A stretch of DNA of 33,643 bases, from positions 1 through 33,643 of the forward strand of contig CALMBO010000008.1 in assembly GCA_937860055.1 (NCBI GenBank), given 5' to 3'. The translations under genes and the position numbers were made by a program. Below are positions 29,327 to 33,643 of this stretch, in pieces. The notes below the pieces were generated by a model. It was not told where the DNA came from. It searched no databases and saw nothing but the letters and a program-made list of their open reading frames with translations. This DNA is from an uncultured Verrucomicrobiota bacterium. Lineage in GTDB: Bacteria; Verrucomicrobiota; Kiritimatiellia; CAIQIC01; Lenti-01. How positions within the stretch are numbered: position 1 is the first letter of the stretch; each line of letters begins with the position of its first letter.

Positions 29327-29505
29327 GCCTCCGCGTTTCCATTGGTGGAGGCGCATCCGGCGACTAACGGAAGCGGGTGGAAATCCCGCGCGGTCGCGCC
29401 GCTGTAATCGGTTCCGAAATTCCATCCGGCCATTCCGCCCCCTCGCAGGCGGGAGAAGGCGGAAGAGTAGAAAAACCGTAAGCCAGAAGACGAGCCGACG
29501 GATCG
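29325..29505 (+). promoter_or_regulatory. Cobalamin (B12) riboswitch
   Basis: The conserved core is plain: GGAAGCGGGTGGAAATCCCGC at about 29369-29389 (shown to 21 by position only), the CGCCGCTGTAATCGG segment at 29397-29411 and the AGCCAGAAGAC box at 29481-29491. An outer stem pairs GCCTCC (about 29327-29332) with GGAGGC (29347-29352). A GCCC/GGGC stem (29519-29536) lies next to AAAGGA, the ribosome site of the next gene, so translational control is likely. It fills the 315-base gap between the RND adaptor and the DUF4465 gene, apart from the promoter and operator described separately. Confidence 0.93.
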
Positions 29506-29551
29506 AAATCAACCCGATGCCCTCGCAGTTTGGGGCGGAAAGGATGCCGTC

Positions 29552-31000
29552 ATGCGGCGCAGTCTGTTCGGCCTGGTCCTGTTCCTCTGTTTTCCCGTTT
29601 GGGCGGCGCAGACCGTCGTCTCGTTCGACGCGTTCCTGCCCGGCCCCGGCCAATCCCTCCACGACACCTCGCTTTCGGACGAGGCGGCCACGTTCGTCAA
29701 TATCTACAACCCCGACTGGGATTCGTGGGCCGGCTTCGCCTTCTCGACCGTGAGCAACACCACCGACGGCTCGTGGGCCAACCAGTACGCCGCCGCGCAG
29801 GCGCTCTCCAACGCCTATGCCGTGGCCTACCACGACAGCTGGAACCCCGCGCCAGAAATCCTCTTCGACCTCCCCGCCGCGCCGAAATCCGTGCGCGTGG
29901 ATAACACCACCTACGCCGCCCTCTCCATCCGCGACGGCTCGGCCTACAACCGCGCCTTCACCAACGGCGACTATTTCGTCCTGACGCTGACGGCCTCCGA
30001 CGCCGAAGGGAACCTCCTCGCCGCCACCAACCACTACCTCGCCGATTTCCGCGACGGAAAGACGTTCATCCAGACGAACTGGTCCACGCTCGACCTCTCC
30101 TGGATGCCTCCCCGCGTCGCCTCGATCGCCGGCACGCTGGAAACGACCGATGTCGGCGCCTGGGGCCCCAACACGCCGATGTACTTCGCGCTCGCGGACT
30201 TCGCCTACGCCTACGCCGGGACGGATTCCGGGATCGACGCGGCGGATCCGGCCATCCTCTGCTGGGCCGGCGGCGTGGCGTCGTACGCGCCCGGCCCCAA
30301 TGTCAGCAACCAGTTCCAGAACTCCGCCAACGCCCTCGGCCCGGCCGACGCCGGCGACGGCATCAACGGCTCGACCAACGTCGTGAGCCTGGGCGACAGC
30401 GGCCGGATCACGCTGGTCTTCCCCGTCCCCGTCGCCGACGGCCCCGGCCCCGACTTCGCCGTCTTCGAAAACGCCTTCACGGAGGATTTCCTCGAATTCG
30501 CCTTCGTCGAGGTGTCGTCCGACGGCACGAACTTCGTGCGCTTCCCCTGCCACACGCTCGCCACCAACCCGGTGGACGCCTACGCCTCGACGGGCGGGAC
30601 GGAGGCCGGCGCCGTCGGCGGACTCGCCGGCAAGCACTTGCAGGGAACCGGCACGCCGTTCGACCTGCGCGGACTCGCCGGCGACGACGCGCTCGACGTC
30701 CGCCGCGTCACCCACGTGCGCCTCGTCGACGTCTTCGGCGACGGCTCCGTCCCCGATTCCTACGGCAACCCCCTCTACGACCCGACCCCGACGTGGGGCT
30801 CGGGCGGCTTCGACCTCGACGCCGTCGCCGTCCTGAACGCGCGGATCGAGATCTCGGCGGCCACGAACGCGCCGCCTCCCGCCCTCCCCGGCTACCAGAC
30901 CGTCCTGGAATACAATCCCGCGCTCGACCCCGCGGCATGGACGACCAACGCGCCGGCGCAGGGAACCCCCGGCTTCTTCCGCTGGAGGCTCGCGAAATGA
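29552..31000 (+). CDS. Secreted DUF4465-domain protein under B12 control
   Basis: A 482-residue exported protein. The signal peptide (1-19) ends in VWAA. Residues about 20-225 are a DUF4465 domain (FVNIYNPDWDSWAGFAFS; NQYAAAQ; YFVLTLTASD; LADFRDGKTF). Residues about 232-430 are a second beta-rich domain (DFAVFENAF; FAFVEVSSDGTNFVRFP; GFDLDAVAVLNA) found in surface proteins of Bacteroidota and PVC bacteria. The last 50 residues are a short tail ending in FFRWRLAK, with no sorting signal. In other phyla DUF4465 proteins occur near B12 transport genes, so a role in capturing corrinoids at the cell surface is plausible. AAAGGA is seven bases before the ATG. No TonB receptor is in the window. Confidence 0.82.
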   Translation: MRRSLFGLVLFLCFPVWAAQTVVSFDAFLPGPGQSLHDTSLSDEAATFVNIYNPDWDSWAGFAFSTVSNTTDGSWANQYAAAQALSNAYAVAYHDSWNPAPEILFDLPAAPKSVRVDNTTYAALSIRDGSAYNRAFTNGDYFVLTLTASDAEGNLLAATNHYLADFRDGKTFIQTNWSTLDLSWMPPRVASIAGTLETTDVGAWGPNTPMYFALADFAYAYAGTDSGIDAADPAILCWAGGVASYAPGPNVSNQFQNSANALGPADAGDGINGSTNVVSLGDSGRITLVFPVPVADGPGPDFAVFENAFTEDFLEFAFVEVSSDGTNFVRFPCHTLATNPVDAYASTGGTEAGAVGGLAGKHLQGTGTPFDLRGLAGDDALDVRRVTHVRLVDVFGDGSVPDSYGNPLYDPTPTWGSGGFDLDAVAVLNARIEISAATNAPPPALPGYQTVLEYNPALDPAAWTTNAPAQGTPGFFRWRLAK

Positions 31001-31818
31001 GTTTTTCCACGCAATGGAAAAACTTTCCCCGGTTTTTCCACACAATGGAAAAACTTTGGCCGGCGCCTTCCCCCGCCGGAATGGGCGGGTTCGGCCTGCT
31101 CGAGCTGCTGGCGGCGATGGCGGCGATGCTCCTGCTGGCGGCGATCCTGGCCGGGGCGATGCCGGCGGCGCGCGCCGCGGCCGGGGCGGCCGCCTGCCGA
31201 TCCAACCTGCGGCAGCTGGTGGCCGCCAACCTGGCCTATGCGGCGGACCACGGGCGGTTCGTGGCGGCGGCGGCGGACATCGAGGGGGCCAACTCCATCC
31301 GCTGGCACGGAGTGCGCCAAGGCAGGGGGTTCGACGGCTCGAAGGGGCCGCTGGCGGAATATCTCGGCGGGGCGGGTTCGAGCACCTGGGTCCGGCGCTG
31401 CCCCGGCTTCCAGCCGGAAGCGGCGGGTTTTGAATCCTCCTGCGGGGGCTACGGCTACAACGCGCTCGGCGTCGGCTCGGAGGCCTGCCTCCCCGAGGGG
31501 GGCGGCACCACCGTCGGCATGAGGCCCCCCGCCATCGCCCATCCGGCGGAAACCGTCATGTTCGCCGATGCCGCCTTCCTCCAGGGCGCCGGGAAGAAGG
31601 CCAAGCTGATCGAATACTCGTTTGCGGAGCCGCCGCGGTTCGCCAACGGCGGAACCCCTTGGCCTTCCATCCACTTCCGCCATCGGGGGCGGGCCAACGT
31701 GGCCTGGTGCGACGGCCATGTCTCCTCCGAAACGCCGGAGCGGACAGGCGCGCGGTCGGCCGGTCCCGTCCTGGGGTGGTTCGGCCCCGACGACAATCGG
31801 CTTTTCGACCCTTTTTAG
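30997..31818 (+). CDS. Type II/IV pseudopilin with H-X9-DG motif
   Basis: A 273-residue prepilin-like protein. The prepilin peptidase site is GG/FGLLE (cleavage after G31, Glu at +5), followed by a 20-residue hydrophobic helix. The C-terminal motif is complete: H229, nine residues, then D239-G240 (HRGRANVAWCDGH). Such proteins are abundant in PVC bacteria and are processed for type II secretion or pilus-like assemblies. The ATG overlaps the DUF4465 stop codon (ATGA), and GGAGG lies eight bases upstream, which fixes this start. The leader is 31 residues, unusually long, and residues 2-22 are encoded by two palindromic repeat units. Start codons at 31045 and 31081 are possible but lack ribosome sites. 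Confidence 0.85.
   Translation: MSFSTQWKNFPRFFHTMEKLWPAPSPAGMGGFGLLELLAAMAAMLLLAAILAGAMPAARAAAGAAACRSNLRQLVAANLAYAADHGRFVAAAADIEGANSIRWHGVRQGRGFDGSKGPLAEYLGGAGSSTWVRRCPGFQPEAAGFESSCGGYGYNALGVGSEACLPEGGGTTVGMRPPAIAHPAETVMFADAAFLQGAGKKAKLIEYSFAEPPRFANGGTPWPSIHFRHRGRANVAWCDGHVSSETPERTGARSAGPVLGWFGPDDNRLFDPF
31001..31062. repeat. Two tandem 31-bp palindromic repeats inside the pseudopilin leader
   Basis: Units 31001-31031 and 31032-31062 agree at 28 of 31 positions. Each has GTTTTTCCA and TGGAAAAAC arms around five bases (CGCAA, CACAA). They begin one base after the overlapping ATG/TGA and stay open in the pseudopilin frame. They are the best-conserved copies of the repeat seen at 12771-12860. 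Confidence 0.85.
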
Positions 31819-31831
31819 GCATATTTGAGGA

Positions 31832-31860
31832 TTGACGGGTCGCGGGGAATGAGATAGCTT
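31832..31860 (+). promoter_or_regulatory. Promoter of nusA
   Basis: TTGACG (31832-31837) and TAGCTT (31855-31860) are separated by exactly 17 bases, a good sigma70-type match. The start of transcription is expected near 31867, giving a leader of about 110 bases. Confidence 0.7.
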
Positions 31861-31893
31861 CCCCCGCGTCGATACAACTCTGGCTGTTCTGTG

Positions 31894-31914
31894 AGAGTGG
31901 GTTTCCCCCACTCT
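31894..31914 (+). promoter_or_regulatory. Leader hairpin before nusA, attenuator-like
   Basis: AGAGTGGG (31894-31901) pairs perfectly with CCCACTCT (31907-31914) around TTTCC, followed by TTTG. It looks like an intrinsic terminator in the leader and recalls the GTGGG/CCCAC hairpin of the rimP leader in Proteobacteria. It may limit readthrough into nusA or be a target of NusA autocontrol; that is inference. Confidence 0.55.
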
Positions 31915-31975
31915 TTTGCGTATCCGGAGCTGTGCAGGAAAGTGCTTTTCCCCGTCGAGGGAGGAGGTTTGAAAT

Positions 31976-33247
31976 ATGAACAACGAATTGCTGGCTGTCT
32001 TTGAATATATGGAGCGGGAGCGCAAGCTGGACCGCGAAACCCTCGCCCAGCTGGTCGAGTCCGCCTTGCAGGTGGCCGGCCGCAAGAGCATCGGCCGCGT
32101 GCGGGACCTGCGCGTCGAGATCAACCGCAAGACGTTGGAAATCAAGGCCTTCGCGAGCATCCAGGTTGTCGATTTCGTCCGCAACCGCGACGAGGAGATC
32201 TCCCTGGACGACGCCCAGACGAGGTTCCCCGGCAAGAACTGCAAGATCGGCGACCTGATCGAGATCGAGGTCACCCCCCGCAATTTCGGGCGCATCGCTG
32301 CCCAGACGGCCAAGCAGGCCATCATCCAGAAGCTGCGCATGGCGGAGAAGGACAAGGTCTACGCCGCCTACAAGGATCATGTCGGCGCCATCGTCACCGG
32401 CACCGTCCGCCGCTTCGACCGCAGCGACGTGGTCGTGGACCTCGGCGACGCCGAAGGCATCATGCCCAGCAAGGAGCGCGTGCCCAGCGAGGAATACCAG
32501 ATCGGCGACCGGATCCGCTTCCTGCTGCTGAACCTCGATTCGCAGACGCAGGGCACCCAGCTGACCCTCTCGCGCGCCAATCCCGATTTCATCAAGAAGC
32601 TCTTCGAGCTGGAGGTCTCCGAGATCGCCGACGGCACCGTCGAGATCAAGGGCATCGCCCGCGAGGCGGGCTTCCGCACCAAGATCGCCGTGCACTCGAA
32701 CGACGAGAAGGTGGACCCCGTCGGCGCCTGCGTCGGCCTGCGCGGCCAGCGCGTCAAGAACATCGTCCGCGAACTGTCGGGCGAAAAGGTCGACATCGTC
32801 AAGTGGAGCACGGACATCAAGACGTTCGTGACCAACTCGCTGGCGCCGGCCAAGCTGCTGCGGCTCGAGGTCGACGAGATCGAAAACGCCGTGAAGGTCA
32901 TCGTCGAGGCCGACCAGCTTTCGCTCGCGATCGGCAAGAAGGGCCAGAACGCGCGCCTGACCGCCAAGCTCACCGGCTGGAAGGTCGACATCCAGAAGGA
33001 CGAAGGCGACATCTCGGAAGAGGAGAAGTTCGCCCGCGCGATCGACCAGATGGCCGCCGTCGAGGGCATCGGCCGCGAACGCGCCGAAAAACTCGCCGCG
33101 AACGGCTTCAATTCCCTCGAAGGCATCCTGGCGGCGGACGTCAAGGACCTGGTGGACGTGGAAGGCTTCGACGCCGAAACCGCCCAGCAGGTGCGGGCCG
33201 CGGCCGAAGCCGCGTTCGAGCGCGAAAACGGAAAGGCTGCTGAATAA
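31976..33247 (+). CDS. nusA: Transcription termination/antitermination factor NusA
   Basis: A 423-residue RNA polymerase-binding factor that controls pausing, termination and antitermination. The N-terminal domain (1-125) is followed by S1 (about 133-200, VGAIVTGTVRRFDRSDVVVDL), KH1 and KH2 (GLRGQRVKNIVRELSGEKVDI; SLAIGKKGQNARLTAKLTGW) and a short C-terminal helix-hairpin-helix region (VEGIGRERAEKLAANGF; VDVEGFDAETAQQV). GGAGGAGG stands eight to ten bases before the ATG. The stop codon overlaps the infB ATG by one base. rimP, which usually precedes nusA, is absent; a pseudopilin gene is there instead. Confidence 0.96.
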   Translation: MNNELLAVFEYMERERKLDRETLAQLVESALQVAGRKSIGRVRDLRVEINRKTLEIKAFASIQVVDFVRNRDEEISLDDAQTRFPGKNCKIGDLIEIEVTPRNFGRIAAQTAKQAIIQKLRMAEKDKVYAAYKDHVGAIVTGTVRRFDRSDVVVDLGDAEGIMPSKERVPSEEYQIGDRIRFLLLNLDSQTQGTQLTLSRANPDFIKKLFELEVSEIADGTVEIKGIAREAGFRTKIAVHSNDEKVDPVGACVGLRGQRVKNIVRELSGEKVDIVKWSTDIKTFVTNSLAPAKLLRLEVDEIENAVKVIVEADQLSLAIGKKGQNARLTAKLTGWKVDIQKDEGDISEEEKFARAIDQMAAVEGIGRERAEKLAANGFNSLEGILAADVKDLVDVEGFDAETAQQVRAAAEAAFERENGKAAE

Positions 33248-33483
33248 TGAGAATCTGCGATCTAGCCAAGGAATTGATGACGACGGGCAAGGAGCTCCTG
33301 GCGCTCCTGCAGGCCCGGGGCTGCACCGCGCGCAGCACCCAGGCGAACCTGACGCCCGACCTGGAGCAGTATCTGCGCGACGAGATCAAGCGCATCTACT
33401 ACGGCGGCGCGGCGGCCACCCCCGCCCCCGCGGGCACCTTGACTCCGTGCTCGGCCAGGGCCCTCTCCAGGCGGTGCGTGTAG
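33247..33483 (+). CDS. infB: Translation initiation factor IF-2, N-terminal fragment only
   Basis: The first ~63 codons encode an IF2_N domain (MRICDLAKELMTTGKELLAL; EIKRIYYGG) and the start of the Ala/Pro linker. After about position 33,435 the frame loses any IF-2 character and meets a TAG at 33481-33483, giving 78 residues against about 900 for a full protein. The position directly after nusA is canonical. A truncated infB would be lethal, so a chimeric join or a second intact copy elsewhere is expected. Confidence 0.8.
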   Translation: MRICDLAKELMTTGKELLALLQARGCTARSTQANLTPDLEQYLRDEIKRIYYGGAAATPAPAGTLTPCSARALSRRCV

Positions 33484-33643
33484 ACCGACGGCAGGTCGGC
33501 GGCCAGCCCCTTCGACAGCACGTCCTTCAGCAGCGTGGTCTGGCGGGCCGGCCGGTGCCCGAGCAGGCTGCGCCCGCCGTTCTGCCAGAGGTCCAGATAC
33601 CGCCGGCCGTGGTGGTCGTACAGGCGGTAGCCCCGCGCGCGGC
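33399..33643 (-). CDS. Class III aminotransferase, partial, runs off the window
   Basis: The minus strand is open from the window edge to a TAG at 33399-33401. The first ~66 residues look like an aminotransferase class III (fold type I PLP enzyme) N-terminal part: GYRLYDHHGRRYLDLWQ and SLLGHRPARQTTLL. The last residues (VPAGAGVAAAPP) are probably the antisense of the infB linker. So the true gene is cut near 33,435. Both the upstream part and the PLP lysine are outside the window. Confidence 0.55.
   Translation of the reverse strand, partial: RARGYRLYDHHGRRYLDLWQNGGRSLLGHRPARQTTLLKDVLSKGLAADLPSVYTHRLERALAEHGVKVPAGAGVAAAPP

Noticed and set aside
28106..31045. A minus-strand frame that would extend the RND adaptor to 979 residues
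   Set aside because: The added part reads through the cobalamin riboswitch and the antisense of the DUF4465 gene. The real adaptor starts with a lipoprotein signal at 29236.

Overview
This GC-rich window is bacterial chromosome with dense genes and short gaps. Several traits suggest a member of the PVC group, most likely Kiritimatiellota, Verrucomicrobiota or Lentisphaerota: a pseudopilin with an H-X9-DG motif, very large secreted clan CD peptidases built from Ig, FN3 and jelly-roll modules, a DUF4465 protein under a cobalamin riboswitch, a 1.27-kilo-residue CusA, and small dispersed palindromic repeats of the type TTTTCCA-N5-TGGAAAA. The phylum is inferred from gene content; there is no rRNA here.

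Layout, left to right. (1) 141-8476, minus strand: two secreted multidomain cysteine peptidases, one caspase-like (C14) and one gingipain-like (C25). Each has its own terminator, and both have a similar sequence element upstream. (2) 8631-12675: rdgC (minus), sppA (plus, divergent), then an Lrp/AsnC regulator and a class I aminotransferase (minus, one operon, ending in a strong terminator that faces sppA). (3) 12875-19808, minus: a copper/silver efflux operon csoR - YHS-like cysteine protein - cusC - cusB - cusA, driven from a near-perfect CsoR-type operator at 19817-19839. (4) 19987-29236, minus: an RND multidrug-type efflux operon (adaptor, AcrB-like pump, NodT-like outer-membrane lipoprotein). 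It is translationally coupled to a beta-CASP metallo-beta-lactamase RNase and followed by an outer-membrane beta-barrel protein and a CPA1 Na+/H+ antiporter. (5) 29297-31818, plus: a cobalamin riboswitch, then a secreted DUF4465 protein whose stop codon overlaps the start of a type II/IV pseudopilin. (6) 31832-33483, plus: a sigma70-type promoter, a leader hairpin, nusA (with no rimP in front) and the first ~63 codons of infB.

The infB reading breaks near 33,435. From there to the end the only convincing coding signal is on the minus strand, a fragment of a class III aminotransferase. This looks like an assembly chimera or a rearrangement breakpoint inside the Ala/Pro-rich infB linker.

The items most worth attention are: the B12-controlled surface-protein plus pseudopilin pair, whose pseudopilin leader is built from two copies of a dispersed palindromic repeat; an RNase of the beta-CASP family embedded in an RND efflux operon; the FN3 domains of the two peptidases, which are split by an inserted jelly-roll module; and the infB junction. 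Long antisense open frames cover nearly all genes, but they are by-products of GC-rich codon usage.
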